DNA of 64,000 nt from PALSA-612 sp963776735 (GTDB lineage Bacteria; Actinomycetota; Thermoleophilia; Gaiellales; Gaiellaceae). The stretch spans positions 186,001 to 250,000 of the forward strand of contig CAVZNV010000015.1 in the NCBI GenBank assembly GCA_963776735.1. The letters run 5' to 3'. Positions 1-8,627 of this stretch are shown here, piece after piece. The notes under the pieces are model-generated. The model had not been told where the DNA came from. It ran no database searches and was given only the letters and a program-made list of their open reading frames with translations. Position 1 is the first letter of the stretch. Each line of letters opens with the position of its first letter. The position numbers were made by a program, and so were the translations under genes.

Positions 1-639
1 GCCGAGCTCGAGTATCCGCAGGTGCGCGCGGCGCTGATCCTGATGATGGACCGCACCTTCACCGAGGCGCAGAACGCGATCATCGTCGAGAAGGCGATCC
101 GCTGGTCGTCGCGCGGGATCGTCGGCGTCGACATCGCCGGCCCGCGGCCGCGCGGCGAGCGCTATCCGTACCGCGACCTGGCGCCGCTCGTCGAGGAAGC
201 CCGTGCGGCCGGGCTCGGCGTGACGATCCACGTCGGCGAGGAGGGTGGCGGCCAGGGCGTCGAGGAGATCGCCGAGGTTGTCGAGACCCTGCGGCCCGAC
301 CGGATCGGCCACGGGATTCTCGCCGCGCGCCAGCCGGGGCTGATGCGCGAACTGGCCGGGCGCGGGATCGTGCTCGAGATCTGCCCCACCTCGAACCTGC
401 TGACGAAGGCGCTCTCGGGCGAGGAGGAGCTGCGCGAGACGATCGTCGCCTTCGTCGAGCAGTCGGTGCCGTTCACGATCGCGACCGACGGCCCGGAGAT
501 GATGCGCACACGGTTGCGCGACGAGTTCGAGCTGCTGTTGCGAATCGGCGCGCTCGACGAGGAGGGGCTTCGCGATGCCAATGCCCGCGGGCACGACGCG
601 GCTTTCGCCCGGGGTGCTGGGACGCGAAGCGTCGTCTAG
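1..639 (+). CDS. Adenosine deaminase family protein, C-terminal part (5' truncated)
   Basis: The frame is open from the first base of the window, so the N-terminus with the HxH zinc motif lies outside it. The visible 212 residues carry the hallmarks of the metal-dependent adenosine/adenine deaminase family: HVGEE (zinc His plus catalytic Glu), RIGHG, EICPTSN and TDGPEMM. The family hydrolytically deaminates adenosine or related purines. The residue after the metal-binding Asp is Gly (TDGP) where mammalian ADA has a second Asp (TDDP). An aminodeoxyfutalosine deaminase role in menaquinone synthesis is therefore a reasonable alternative. Family assignment is firm; the exact substrate is not. Confidence 0.88.
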   Translation, partial: AELEYPQVRAALILMMDRTFTEAQNAIIVEKAIRWSSRGIVGVDIAGPRPRGERYPYRDLAPLVEEARAAGLGVTIHVGEEGGGQGVEEIAEVVETLRPDRIGHGILAARQPGLMRELAGRGIVLEICPTSNLLTKALSGEEELRETIVAFVEQSVPFTIATDGPEMMRTRLRDEFELLLRIGALDEEGLRDANARGHDAAFARGAGTRSVV

Positions 640-704
640 CGAAGCAAGTTACGCCTTTCGGTCAATAGCGATGCACAGAGGGCGCTTGTAGCGTCGAGAC
701 CATC

Positions 705-968
705 ATGTACGAGACCCTCAAGAGCGCGATTCCGGCGATCACGACCCGCCAGCGGGAGGTCGTCGAGCTGATCGCGGCAGGCTGCTCGAATGAGGAGATC
801 GGCGAACGTCTCGGCATTTCTCCGAGAACCGCCAAAGCCCATTCGGACATCCTCCGCCAGAAGCTCGGCGTCTCGCGACGGCGCCAGATCCCGGCCGCCT
901 ACCGCGCTGCAACCGGCGACGACCCGTTCGCACACGGAGTGGTCCCCGCCGCCGGCAGCAGCTACTGA
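705..968 (+). CDS. Small LuxR/GerE-type helix-turn-helix protein
   Basis: An 87-residue protein that is almost only a LuxR-type DNA-binding domain. Residues about 13-60 read TTRQREVVELIAAG, then NEEIGERLGIS, then a recognition helix starting SPRTAKAH and ending KLGVSRR. There is no receiver or sensor domain, and the C-terminal tail of about 25 residues is unstructured. It starts with ATG and lies just upstream of a large LuxR-family ATPase regulator on the same strand. It may be a single-domain regulator, or a product that competes for sites of the larger neighbour. The target is unknown. Confidence 0.75.
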   Translation: MYETLKSAIPAITTRQREVVELIAAGCSNEEIGERLGISPRTAKAHSDILRQKLGVSRRRQIPAAYRAATGDDPFAHGVVPAAGSSY

Positions 969-1074
969 ACGGGTTCCGGCGCCGCGCCGACAGTGTCTGC
1001 GCGGCGCCGGACTCGAATTCGCACCGGAAACGCGATACGGTGCGAGCCGTCGTCAAGCAGCTTCAAGGTGGGAG

Positions 1075-3612
1075 ATGGATCTCGAGGCAGGCCAAGCAGT
1101 CGAGGTCGGGCGTAGTCACATCATCAAGCGTCCACGCCTGACGCAACTTCTGGACGAGACGAAAGCGCGGATCATTCTCCTCGTCGCGCCGGCAGGCTAC
1201 GGGAAGACGACGCTGGCCCGAGAGTGGCTGGCCGACAAGCCACACGCGTGGTACCGGGGCAGCCCTGCGTCGGCAGACGTTGCCGCGCTTGCGCTTGGAC
1301 TGGCCAGGGCCGCTTCCACCATGCTCCCTGCTGTCGGCGACCGCCTCAGAACACGCCTTCGTGTGTCAAAGGGGCCAAACGAAGAGGCAACTCGCCTCGC
1401 GGATCTGCTGGCGGAGGACCTGGCTCCTTGGCCTGAAGACGCCGTGCTTGCGTTTGACGACTATCACTTCCTTTGCGACTCCGATGAGGCAGAACTCTTC
1501 TTCGAGGCCTTCGTCTCGTCCTCGGATGTCCGCCTTGCCGTTGCTACACGTACTAGACCGCGATGGGCGACCGCTCGACGAGCGGTGTATGGGGAGATTC
1601 TTGAGATTGGCCGCAACCCTCTAGCGATGACGCTTGATGAGGCTCTTGCAGCGCTTAGTCCCCGCCCGGGAAGGGACACGGACACTCTTCTCGCACTCGC
1701 GGATGGTTGGCCTGCACTGATCGGTGTCGCGTGTCTGGCGTTTGATACCGAGTTACCCACACACTCTGTACCCGAGGAAATCTACGAGTTCTTTGCAGAA
1801 GAGCTCTACCAAGCAGCGGGGCTGCCAATCCGCTCGGCGCTTCGTCTACTGGCGCTTGCGCCATACGTAACACTCGACATCGCAGAAGGCGTACTAGGCC
1901 CCGACGCCGAGGCTGTTCTCACACGCGGTTCAGAGCTTGGGTTTCTCGATTCGCGACGCGGCCGCTTCGAACTCCACCCCCTCTTGAGGTCTTTCCTCGT
2001 CTCGAAGTTTCAAGCGGACGTGGACGATCCTCATGGAGCGGCGCTCGGTCGCTTGGTGCACATGCTGATTGGGCGCAAGGAGTGGGACGCGGCATTCGAG
2101 CTAGCTGTGCTCTTCACCGACGAGTGCCTTTTGTCTGACGTGCTCGAAGCATCTCACTCAGAAATGCTCGACCAAGGACGCCTCCCCACGCTGAGCCAAT
2201 GGACAGCAGCCGCGAAGGCTCGAGGCTGGGACTCTCCTGTCGTCGATTTCGTGGACGCGGAGCTCGCGTTCCGAATGGGACACTTTGGGAAAGCCGAGGC
2301 GCTGGCGCGTCAAGCAGCACGCCGCCTTCCACCGAACGACAAGCTCACGTCAGAGTCATTTTGGATTGCGGGCGCCTCGGCCCGTCTGTCGAGTGACGAT
2401 GACAAGTCGCTTGCTTATTTCACTCTCGCGGAGGAGACAGCACTGAATGCCGCCGCTGCGCAGCGGGGAGTCTGGGGACAGTTCCTCTCGAATGACGCCC
2501 TCGAGCGACAAGATGAGGCTGCCGCGCTCCTGACCAGGTTCGTCCATGGATCGGGTAACACGGTCGACGACCTTCTGCGGGCTGCAACCGGTCACTTCCG
2601 CATGGCCACACTCCGCGGTGACATCAGTAGCTCACTCGAAGAACATGGAGAATTGATTCATCTAGCGGAACGAGCTCGAGATCCGTTAGTTCGCAGCTCG
2701 TTTCTTGTCGCATACGTCTGGCTCCTCGACCTTGCCGGGCGATATGAGGAGGCATTGAAAACACTGGACACGCTGCGAGAGTTCATCCGAGAGTCGTATC
2801 TTGATTTCGTTGACGCTTGGGTCCTGCAACTATCTAGCACGGCCCTGCTGGGTGTGCGTCAGTTCCGATCCGCCCGCTCTGAAATTGCACGGTGTGCGCA
2901 GTCCGGCACCTCGGTGCCGCTCATCGCATGCAGCGCGTCATGGCTTCTGGCCCGCCTGCAATTGGCAACAAATCGCCCTGAAGCCGCCGCTGAGACTCTC
3001 GATCGCATCTTCTCCACCGCGAGGCAATGTCGGCCTGCGCTAGCAGAACATCTTGCGTGGCGATCTCTGGTGCACGCGATATTGGGGCAAACGCGCGAAG
3101 CCTCGGATCTGGCTAGACGGGCAGAGTCACTGTCAAGGCGGGTCGAGATAACTGCTCTGGTTCCATGGATAAGAGCGATCTTGGTTCATGGCGGGACTCT
3201 GGCGAACGAATCAGCCAGCTCGGCCATGGAGGCGACCCTCGCCTCAGGCAACATTGATTCGTTTGTGACCGTGTACAGGAGCTGCCCTGATGTCTTGCGA
3301 AGTCTCGCGTCGGATGATCAATACAGGGACTCCTTAGCGATCATTCTCGAGAGTGCGCATGACGGCACCTTGGCCAAACAGGTCGGAATCCCGGTTGGCG
3401 GTGGCGGCCACGCTCCAAGTCCCAAAGGCCTGACCACGCGTGAGCGAGAGGTGCTCGACCTCGTCAGTCAGGGGATGATGAACAAGGAGATCGGGCGGGC
3501 ACTGTTCATCGAAGAGGGGACCGTGAAGACTCACATGCGCAGCGTGTATAGAAAGCTCGGCGTTCGAACCCGCACCGAGGCGGCCCTGCGCGCTGCCGAG
3601 CTCAGCGACTAG
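1075..3612 (+). CDS. Large ATP-binding LuxR-family (LAL/MalT-like) transcriptional regulator
   Basis: An 845-residue protein with LAL architecture. There is a Walker A motif APAGYGKTT near residues 39-46, a Walker B-like LAFDDYHF near 125, a long helical TPR-like middle and a C-terminal LuxR HTH (TTREREVLDLVSQG ... GTVKTHMRSVYRKLGV) in the last 60 residues. Such proteins bind an inducer and ATP, oligomerise and activate transcription; the ligand cannot be told from sequence. ATG 1075 follows AAGGTGGGAG and begins the homologous region; the frame is open further upstream but that part looks non-coding. Codon third positions are visibly richer in A/T than in neighbouring genes, suggesting acquisition. 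The 3' end overlaps the convergent plsY by 11 bp. Confidence 0.88.
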   Translation: MDLEAGQAVEVGRSHIIKRPRLTQLLDETKARIILLVAPAGYGKTTLAREWLADKPHAWYRGSPASADVAALALGLARAASTMLPAVGDRLRTRLRVSKGPNEEATRLADLLAEDLAPWPEDAVLAFDDYHFLCDSDEAELFFEAFVSSSDVRLAVATRTRPRWATARRAVYGEILEIGRNPLAMTLDEALAALSPRPGRDTDTLLALADGWPALIGVACLAFDTELPTHSVPEEIYEFFAEELYQAAGLPIRSALRLLALAPYVTLDIAEGVLGPDAEAVLTRGSELGFLDSRRGRFELHPLLRSFLVSKFQADVDDPHGAALGRLVHMLIGRKEWDAAFELAVLFTDECLLSDVLEASHSEMLDQGRLPTLSQWTAAAKARGWDSPVVDFVDAELAFRMGHFGKAEALARQAARRLPPNDKLTSESFWIAGASARLSSDDDKSLAYFTLAEETALNAAAAQRGVWGQFLSNDALERQDEAAALLTRFVHGSGNTVDDLLRAATGHFRMATLRGDISSSLEEHGELIHLAERARDPLVRSSFLVAYVWLLDLAGRYEEALKTLDTLREFIRESYLDFVDAWVLQLSSTALLGVRQFRSARSEIARCAQSGTSVPLIACSASWLLARLQLATNRPEAAAETLDRIFSTARQCRPALAEHLAWRSLVHAILGQTREASDLARRAESLSRRVEITALVPWIRAILVHGGTLANESASSAMEATLASGNIDSFVTVYRSCPDVLRSLASDDQYRDSLAIILESAHDGTLAKQVGIPVGGGGHAPSPKGLTTREREVLDLVSQGMMNKEIGRALFIEEGTVKTHMRSVYRKLGVRTRTEAALRAAELSD

Positions 3613-4234
3613 CCGGCTCGACAGGCCCAGGCTTCGTACGTCCCCGCCGGCGTAGCTCGAAGCGGCTCTCCGTACCGTTCAGCAGGCGCCGCACGTTCGC
3701 TCGGTGCAGTACCAGCACGCCCGCACCCGCAGCAGCGCCGAACGCGATCACCGGCCACGGGTAGCCCAGCCCGTAGGCCAGGGGCGCCAGGGCCAACCCC
3801 GACACGATCGACGCGACCGAGGCGTACCGGGTTAACAGAAACAGCACGAGCCACAGCGCCGCACCAACCAGGCCCAGCACGGGCGCGACGCCCAGAAAAG
3901 CCCCGCCCGCCGTCGCCACCATCTTCCCGCCCTTCGCGAACTTCAGGTAGATCGGCCGCGCATGACCGGCCATCGCCGCAGCGCCCGTCAGCACGCCCGC
4001 AAGCTCGCCGGCGACGTGCGTCGCGATCACGACCGGGATGAACGCCTTCAGCACGTCGAGCAGCATCACCGGCAGGCCGTAGCGCCAGCCGTACGTTCGC
4101 CAGACGTTCGTCGCGCCCAGGTTGTGACTGCCGACCGTGCGGATGTCCACGCCCTTCGTCCACCGCACGATCCAGTAGCCGAAGGTGATGCTCCCGGCCA
4201 GGTAGCCGACGACGACGAACAGCGCGGTCAGCAC
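3602..4234 (-). CDS. plsY: Glycerol-3-phosphate acyltransferase PlsY
   Basis: A 210-residue membrane protein that transfers the acyl group of acyl-phosphate to glycerol-3-phosphate, the first step of phospholipid synthesis. The three PlsY loops are visible: GSITFGYWI near the N-terminus, then GSHNLGATNVWRTYG, and KFAKGGKMVATAGG in the middle (normally KGGKG.AT), with HRANVRRLLNGTE near the end. About five hydrophobic segments fit the family. GTG 4234 is the start. The gene sits 9 bp downstream of the superoxide dismutase gene on the same strand, so the two probably share a transcript. Confidence 0.93.
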   Translation of the reverse strand: MLTALFVVVGYLAGSITFGYWIVRWTKGVDIRTVGSHNLGATNVWRTYGWRYGLPVMLLDVLKAFIPVVIATHVAGELAGVLTGAAAMAGHARPIYLKFAKGGKMVATAGGAFLGVAPVLGLVGAALWLVLFLLTRYASVASIVSGLALAPLAYGLGYPWPVIAFGAAAGAGVLVLHRANVRRLLNGTESRFELRRRGRTKPGPVEPASR

Positions 4235-4243
4235 GGGTGAGGG

Positions 4244-4861
4244 CTAGCGGATGCCGTAGCTGCCGATCCAGCCGTTCACGACGCCCCAGTCGAGGTTGCG
4301 GAAGAACGCCTCGATGTACGACGCGCGGTCGGTCTGGTAGTCGAGGAAGTAGGCGTGCTCGTAGACGTCGAGCGCGACGAGCGGCGTCGCGTTCCAGATC
4401 GGGAACGTGTTCTGCGCGTCGCCGACGTAGTTGACGAGCCGGCCCTCGTCCCAGTCGTAGGCCGCCCAGGCCCAGCCGCGGCCGGCCATCCCCGTCGCCT
4501 TCAGGTCCGCCTTCCAGGCGTCGAACGAGCCGTAGCCCTGCTCGATCAGACCTGCGACCGCACCCGTCGGCGAGCCGCCGTCGCCGCCCAGGTGCTCGAA
4601 GTAGATCTCGTGGTTCTTGACCCCGCCGACCGCGAAGCTCAGGTCGACCTTCAGCGCGCGCACCTCGGAGTAGACCTGGTTCGCCGCCGACAGGTCGACC
4701 TCCGCGAGCTTGCCCAGGATCTCGTTCCGCTTGTTCACATAGCCCTGGTAGAGCTTGTAGTGCGCGTCGACCGTCGCCCGCGAGATGCCGTCCAGCTCGT
4801 AGAGGCTCGGCTTCAGCTCGCGCGGCGCGATCTCTTCGGCGTTGAAGGCCAGCGTCGCCAT
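4244..4861 (-). CDS. Fe/Mn-type superoxide dismutase family protein
   Basis: A 205-residue protein of the iron/manganese superoxide dismutase family, which dismutates superoxide in the cytoplasm. The four expected metal ligands can be placed: His34 (ATVDAHYKLYQGYV), the His of VKNHEIYFEHL, and Asp plus His of LDVYEHAYFLDY. The second-shell HH pair seen in Escherichia coli SodA (KHHQTYV) is replaced by LYQGYV and the loop is one residue shorter. I recall similar forms in related bacteria, but specificity is uncertain. ATG 4861 follows a GGAAAGGAC ribosome site; the frame continues upstream without homology. A TATGCT hexamer at 4897-4902 (minus strand) could be its -10. Confidence 0.88.
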   Translation of the reverse strand: MATLAFNAEEIAPRELKPSLYELDGISRATVDAHYKLYQGYVNKRNEILGKLAEVDLSAANQVYSEVRALKVDLSFAVGGVKNHEIYFEHLGGDGGSPTGAVAGLIEQGYGSFDAWKADLKATGMAGRGWAWAAYDWDEGRLVNYVGDAQNTFPIWNATPLVALDVYEHAYFLDYQTDRASYIEAFFRNLDWGVVNGWIGSYGIR

Positions 4862-4953
4862 CCGTGTCCTTTCCGTTCGGAGTCGAAAGCCGTGGGAGCA
4901 TATCCCGTGCGGCTCGAAAATCCGCATGGCGCCCGGCTCCGTAAGCACAGTCG

Positions 4954-5571
4954 ATGGCCATGGACTGTGCCCTGGACCCACCGTTCAGCTTGCCGAGAGC
5001 GCGGAAAGCCGCAAGCATCCCCGAGGTGAGCGCGATCGCCCCAACCGACGAGGAACTGCTCGAGCGTGTCGGGCACCGTGACGCGGACGCGTTCGAGACG
5101 CTCTACAAGCGTTACTCGCGCTCGGTGCTCGGGCTCGCGCTGCGCCGCCTCGGCGACCGCGGCCGTGCCGAGGACGCGCTCCAGGAGACGTTCGCGGCGA
5201 TCTGGCGAGCGGCCAGGACGTACAACCCCGAGCGCGGTCCGGCGGCGCCGTGGCTCTTCGCGGTGGCGCGGAACAGCATCGCCGACCGCGGCCGCGCACG
5301 CCGCGAGCCGCCCGCGGAGGCACCCGACGAGCCGTCCTCCGAGGCAGGGCCGGACGAGCGGGCCGAGTTCAGCTGGGTCTCGTGGCGCGTGCACAGTGCG
5401 CTCGAGGTCCTCCCGGACCAGGAGCGGCGGTTGATCGAACTCGCGTACTGGAGCGGGCTGTCACAGAGCGAGATCGCCGGGCTGGAGGGAATCCCGCTCG
5501 GTACGGTGAAGACACGAACACGGAGTGCACTCGCCCGCCTCGCGGACGAGCTGCAAGAGGAGCTGAAGTGA
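4954..5571 (+). CDS. ECF-family RNA polymerase sigma factor
   Basis: A sigma-70 family, extracytoplasmic-function-type factor. Region 2 is visible as DADAFETLYKRYSRSVLGLA, GRAEDALQETFAAIWRAA and PWLFAVARNSIADRGR. Region 4 is visible as LPDQERRLIELAYWSGLSQSEIA followed by GTVKTRTRSALARL. There are 205 residues from ATG 4954. The conserved part begins about residue 31, so GTG 5026 is an equally good start. It is divergent from the superoxide dismutase gene. Its stop codon overlaps the start of the next gene as GTGA, the usual arrangement of an ECF factor with its anti-sigma partner. Confidence 0.9.
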   Translation: MAMDCALDPPFSLPRARKAASIPEVSAIAPTDEELLERVGHRDADAFETLYKRYSRSVLGLALRRLGDRGRAEDALQETFAAIWRAARTYNPERGPAAPWLFAVARNSIADRGRARREPPAEAPDEPSSEAGPDERAEFSWVSWRVHSALEVLPDQERRLIELAYWSGLSQSEIAGLEGIPLGTVKTRTRSALARLADELQEELK

Positions 5572-6185
5572 CGCAGGACCCCGATTTCAACGAGCTGATC
5601 GGCGACGAGGGCTCTCCCGAGGAGCTCGACCGGCTCCGGCAGGTGCACGAGATGCTGCTCGCCGCCGGCCCGCCGCCCGAGCTGTCGCCGGCGCAGGAGC
5701 ACGCGCCGGAGGTGCCCGAGGACTCGAAGGTGGTCGAGTTCCGCCGCCGCAAGCCGATGGCCGTCTACGCCATCGCGGCCGCGGTCGCGATCGCCGCGTT
5801 CGCGATCGGCTACGCGGTGGCCGGGCGCAACGCAGCGTTCCACTCGTCGGCGTCGGTGCCGATGCACGGCCTCGGCGCGCAGAAGACTGCGACCGCCGAC
5901 GTGGAGATCGGCTCCCACGACAACGGCGGCAACTACCCGCTGCAGATGAGCGTCAAGGGCCTGAACCGCCTGCCGAAGGGCGGCTGGTACGAGCTCCTGC
6001 TGTCGAAGAAGGGGAAGCCGACGGCGTCGTGCGGCACGTTCATCGTTGACGGCGGCGAGACGACGATCCGCATGTCAGTACCGTACGACCTTCCGGACTG
6101 GCACAAGCAGAAGCTGTACGACGGCTGGGTCGTCGTCAGGCACCTGCCGGGGCAGAAGACCGCTCCGATCGTCATGTCGACCTAG
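5568..6185 (+). CDS. Putative anti-sigma factor with RskA-like C-terminal domain
   Basis: A 205-residue single-pass membrane protein, coupled by a 4-bp GTGA overlap to the upstream ECF sigma gene. The N-terminal ~60 residues are acidic and cytoplasmic. One hydrophobic helix (VYAIAAAVAIAAFAIGYAVAG) follows. The extracytoplasmic C-terminal domain contains GGWYELLLSKKGKP and ASCGTFIVDGG, resembling the anti-sigma-K factor C-terminal domain. No HxxxCxxC zinc motif is present in the N-terminal region, so sigma binding would not be of the ZAS type. Function is inferred mainly from operon position and membrane topology. Confidence 0.7.
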   Translation: MTQDPDFNELIGDEGSPEELDRLRQVHEMLLAAGPPPELSPAQEHAPEVPEDSKVVEFRRRKPMAVYAIAAAVAIAAFAIGYAVAGRNAAFHSSASVPMHGLGAQKTATADVEIGSHDNGGNYPLQMSVKGLNRLPKGGWYELLLSKKGKPTASCGTFIVDGGETTIRMSVPYDLPDWHKQKLYDGWVVVRHLPGQKTAPIVMST

Positions 6186-6194
6186 CAGTCGGGA

Positions 6195-6902
6195 CTACGG
6201 CGCGACGCGGTCGTTCGCCACGAACGCCGCGTGGGTGACGGGCATCTTCTCGGCGAACAACGTCTCGACCGCTTCGGCGTAGCGCCGGATCTCGCGTTGC
6301 GCGTTCTCGTGTGCGCGCAGGGCGACGAAGTTCATCAGTGCCCGCGCGTTGACCGTCCAGTAGAACTCGGTGTAGGCACCGACCGGCATCACGGCCCGCG
6401 CCAGCTCGCGTGCGACGCCGGCTTCGACGAGGCGCTCGTATGTCGCATACGCCTGCTCGTAGACCGCGCGCAGCTCCTCGCGGGTCTGCTCGGCGAGCTC
6501 CGGATCGACCGGCTCGAACGAGTACGCGCCCGGCTTGCCGACCTGCGTGCGCACGTCGTCGGGCTCGGGGACGTAGAAGTCGTCGGTCGCCTTCGCGTAC
6601 CGCATGCTGAACTCGTTGAACGACCCGACGCGGTGCCGGAACCACTCGCGGGCGACGAAGATCGGCGCGCGGATGTGGAAGCGGAAGGCGTTGTGCTCAA
6701 ACGGAGTCCCGTGATGGTCGCGCATGAGAAAACGGATCAGGCCCTCGTCGGACTCGTCCATCTCGGTCTTGCGGCGGCCGAAGGAGACGCGCGCCGAGTT
6801 CACCACCGACAGGTCGCTCGCCATGGCGTCGTCGAGGCGGACGAAGCCGTGGTCCAGCACCTGGATCGCGTTCTCGGGGGTCACGTCGGTCGCGATTGCC
6901 AC
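6195..6902 (-). CDS. thyX: Flavin-dependent thymidylate synthase ThyX
   Basis: ThyX makes dTMP from dUMP using methylenetetrahydrofolate and FAD. The diagnostic motif RHRxxSxxxxSxRY is present as RHRVGSFNEFSMRY, preceded by HGTPFEHNAFRFHI. The C-terminal half has FYWTVNARALMNFVALR. GTG 6902 gives 235 residues; ATG 6959 would add 19 arginine-rich residues and overlap the divergent gene. The minus-strand hexamer TAGAGT at 6911-6916 lies 8 bases before GTG 6902, which supports that start. ThyX in place of ThyA is common in actinobacteria. Confidence 0.95.
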   Translation of the reverse strand: MAIATDVTPENAIQVLDHGFVRLDDAMASDLSVVNSARVSFGRRKTEMDESDEGLIRFLMRDHHGTPFEHNAFRFHIRAPIFVAREWFRHRVGSFNEFSMRYAKATDDFYVPEPDDVRTQVGKPGAYSFEPVDPELAEQTREELRAVYEQAYATYERLVEAGVARELARAVMPVGAYTEFYWTVNARALMNFVALRAHENAQREIRRYAEAVETLFAEKMPVTHAAFVANDRVAP

Positions 6903-6957
6903 TGCCTCCGACTCTAGCTTTGCGGTCCGACGGCGGTCCCTGCGGCAGGATGTCGCC

Positions 6958-7587
6958 ATGGGCCAGCTCTACGCCGGCAGTTCCGGGTTCTCGTACCCGT
7001 CCTGGAAGCCGGAGTTCTACCCGCCGGGGACGAAGTCGACCGAGTTCCTGCGCTCGTACGCGGAGCGGCTGACCACCGTCGAGCTGAACACGACCGGGTA
7101 CCGGCTGCCGGAGGAGGCGCAGTTTCGCCGCTGGGCAGAGGAGACGCCCGAGGGGTTCCGGTTCGCCGTGAAGATGCCCCACCCGAACCGCCTGGTGCCG
7201 TTCACGGAACGGGTGCGGAGTCTCGGCGAGCGGCTCGGCCCGGTGCGGATCGTGATCCAGCAGGTCCGCGACGACGAGCTCCTCGCCCGCCTGCTCGACT
7301 CGGTCGACCCGGAGCTCAGCTGGGCACTCGACTTTCGACACGAGTCCTGGGCCGGCGCGGACACCGGCGCCGCGATCGCCGTCAACGCCCTCGAGGGCGA
7401 CGCGCCGTTCCGCTACCTGCGTCTGCGCGAGCCGCCGTACGACGAGGCAGTGCTCGCCGCCTGGGCCAACCGCATCCGCCCGATGCTCGCGGCGGGCGTC
7501 GACGTCTTCGCGTACTTCAAGCACGAGGACGAGCCAACCGCGCCGCAGTACGCGAGGCGGTTGCTCGAACTCGTGCGCGACGGCTAA
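6958..7587 (+). CDS. DUF72 family protein (YecE-like)
   Basis: A 209-residue DUF72/YecE-like protein. This widespread family has a TIM-barrel-like fold and no assigned reaction. The typical start YAGSSGFSYPSWKPEFYPPG and the blocks ERLTTVELNTTGYRLP, FRFAVKMPHPNRL and WALDFRHESW are all visible. ATG 6958 begins the homologous region directly. It is divergent from thyX, with 55 bp between the two start codons, and its 3' end overlaps the convergent greA by 4 bp. Function is unknown. Confidence 0.88.
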   Translation: MGQLYAGSSGFSYPSWKPEFYPPGTKSTEFLRSYAERLTTVELNTTGYRLPEEAQFRRWAEETPEGFRFAVKMPHPNRLVPFTERVRSLGERLGPVRIVIQQVRDDELLARLLDSVDPELSWALDFRHESWAGADTGAAIAVNALEGDAPFRYLRLREPPYDEAVLAAWANRIRPMLAAGVDVFAYFKHEDEPTAPQYARRLLELVRDG

Positions 7588-8039
7588 GCGTCTGCGCTTG
7601 CGACCGCGAGGATCGTCGCCCGCCACGGGCCGCGGGGTGCCTGGACGTCGACCTCGTCGCCCACGCGCTTGCCCATGATCGCGGCCCCGAGGGGCGATTG
7701 AGGCGAGACGGTACCTTCGGATCCGAGCGCTGAAAGCTCGATCTCGACGCGGTTGCCGGATTCGTCCGCGACGACCACGTGTGACCCGACCGACACGACG
7801 TCGGCGTCGCCGCTCTCGACGATCTCTGCCTGGTCGAGCCGGTCACGAAGGATCGCGATGCGGCGCTCGAGCAATCCCTGCTCGTTCTTCGCGGCGTGAT
7901 ACTCGAAGTTCTCCGAGAGGTCGCCGTGGCCCCGCGCGACGCGAATCGCCTCGACGATCTCCCTGCGCCTCGGCCCTTCGAGCTCCGCCAATTCGAGAGC
8001 GAGGCTCGCGTGCTGCTCAGCAGTCATTCGGTCACCCAT
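7584..8039 (-). CDS. greA: Transcript cleavage/elongation factor GreA
   Basis: A 151-residue GreA/GreB family factor. It enters the RNA polymerase secondary channel and stimulates cleavage of backtracked transcripts. The N-terminal coiled coil carries the acidic tip in ARGHGDLSENFEYHAAKNEQ, the family hallmark. The C-terminal FKBP-like domain has LGSEGTVSPQSPLGAAIMGKRVGDEVDV. ATG 8039 is preceded by AGGAAAACC; MTAEQHASL four codons later is an alternative start. It lies 29 bp downstream of carD on the same strand, so the two RNA polymerase-binding factors may be co-transcribed. Confidence 0.94.
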   Translation of the reverse strand: MGDRMTAEQHASLALELAELEGPRRREIVEAIRVARGHGDLSENFEYHAAKNEQGLLERRIAILRDRLDQAEIVESGDADVVSVGSHVVVADESGNRVEIELSALGSEGTVSPQSPLGAAIMGKRVGDEVDVQAPRGPWRATILAVASADA

Positions 8040-8068
8040 GGTTTTCCTGCGGCGCTCGCTTCCTCGTT

Positions 8069-8572
8069 CTAGGCCGTCGTCGCGAGCTGCTCTTCGATCC
8101 AGGCGTCTGCGTCCCCGGGATCGAGCCCGTGCGCCAGCCCGATCTCGCCGGAGAGCAGCCTGCGCGCTCGCACGTAGAGGTCACGCTCGCTCGCCGAGAG
8201 ATGAGACCCGTTGCCTTTCGCGATCAAGGTCCGTTGGCGAAGCGCGCCGTCACGCACGATCTCCGCAAGTTCGAGCGGGTCGCCGCTCGCCAGCTTCACC
8301 TGCGTTGCCTTCATTCGCTTCACCCAGACATCGGCGCTGAGCGCATGATCCTCCCGTAGCGTCTCGCCCACCCGGCTCAGGTCAGCCTCGCTCAAGAGCG
8401 GCCGCAGCAGCCCCTCGGCACGCTCGACAGGCAACGTGACGGAGAGGCCCTCCGAGAGCGAGAGCACGAGAACGTCCTGCTCTGCTCCTTCGACACTCCG
8501 TTTCTCGCGGGCCGTCACGTGACCGACACCATGTCCGGGGTAGACCACCCGGTCTCCGACGACCAGTCTCAC
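8069..8572 (-). CDS. CarD-family RNA polymerase-binding regulator
   Basis: A 167-residue CarD/CdnL family protein. The N-terminal Tudor-like RNA polymerase-interacting domain begins VGDRVVYPGHGVGHV. The helical C-terminal domain carries SxRERDLYVRARRLLSGE-like sequence (here SASERDLYVRARRLLSGE). Such proteins stabilise open promoter complexes, notably at rRNA promoters. GTG 8572 begins the conserved domain at once. A TAAGGT hexamer at 8579-8584 (minus strand) ends 6 bases before the start codon, consistent with a leaderless transcript that may also include greA. Confidence 0.9.
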   Translation of the reverse strand: MRLVVGDRVVYPGHGVGHVTAREKRSVEGAEQDVLVLSLSEGLSVTLPVERAEGLLRPLLSEADLSRVGETLREDHALSADVWVKRMKATQVKLASGDPLELAEIVRDGALRQRTLIAKGNGSHLSASERDLYVRARRLLSGEIGLAHGLDPGDADAWIEEQLATTA

Positions 8573-8627
8573 CTACCCACCTTAGCCCGTGCCGGTACGG
8601 CGCCGACGCCTGCGATACTCGCCGTCG

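Noticed and set aside
3609..5018. Minus-strand open frame covering plsY and the superoxide dismutase gene in a second frame
   Set aside because: Arginine- and glycine-rich shadow of two real genes in the same direction but a different frame.
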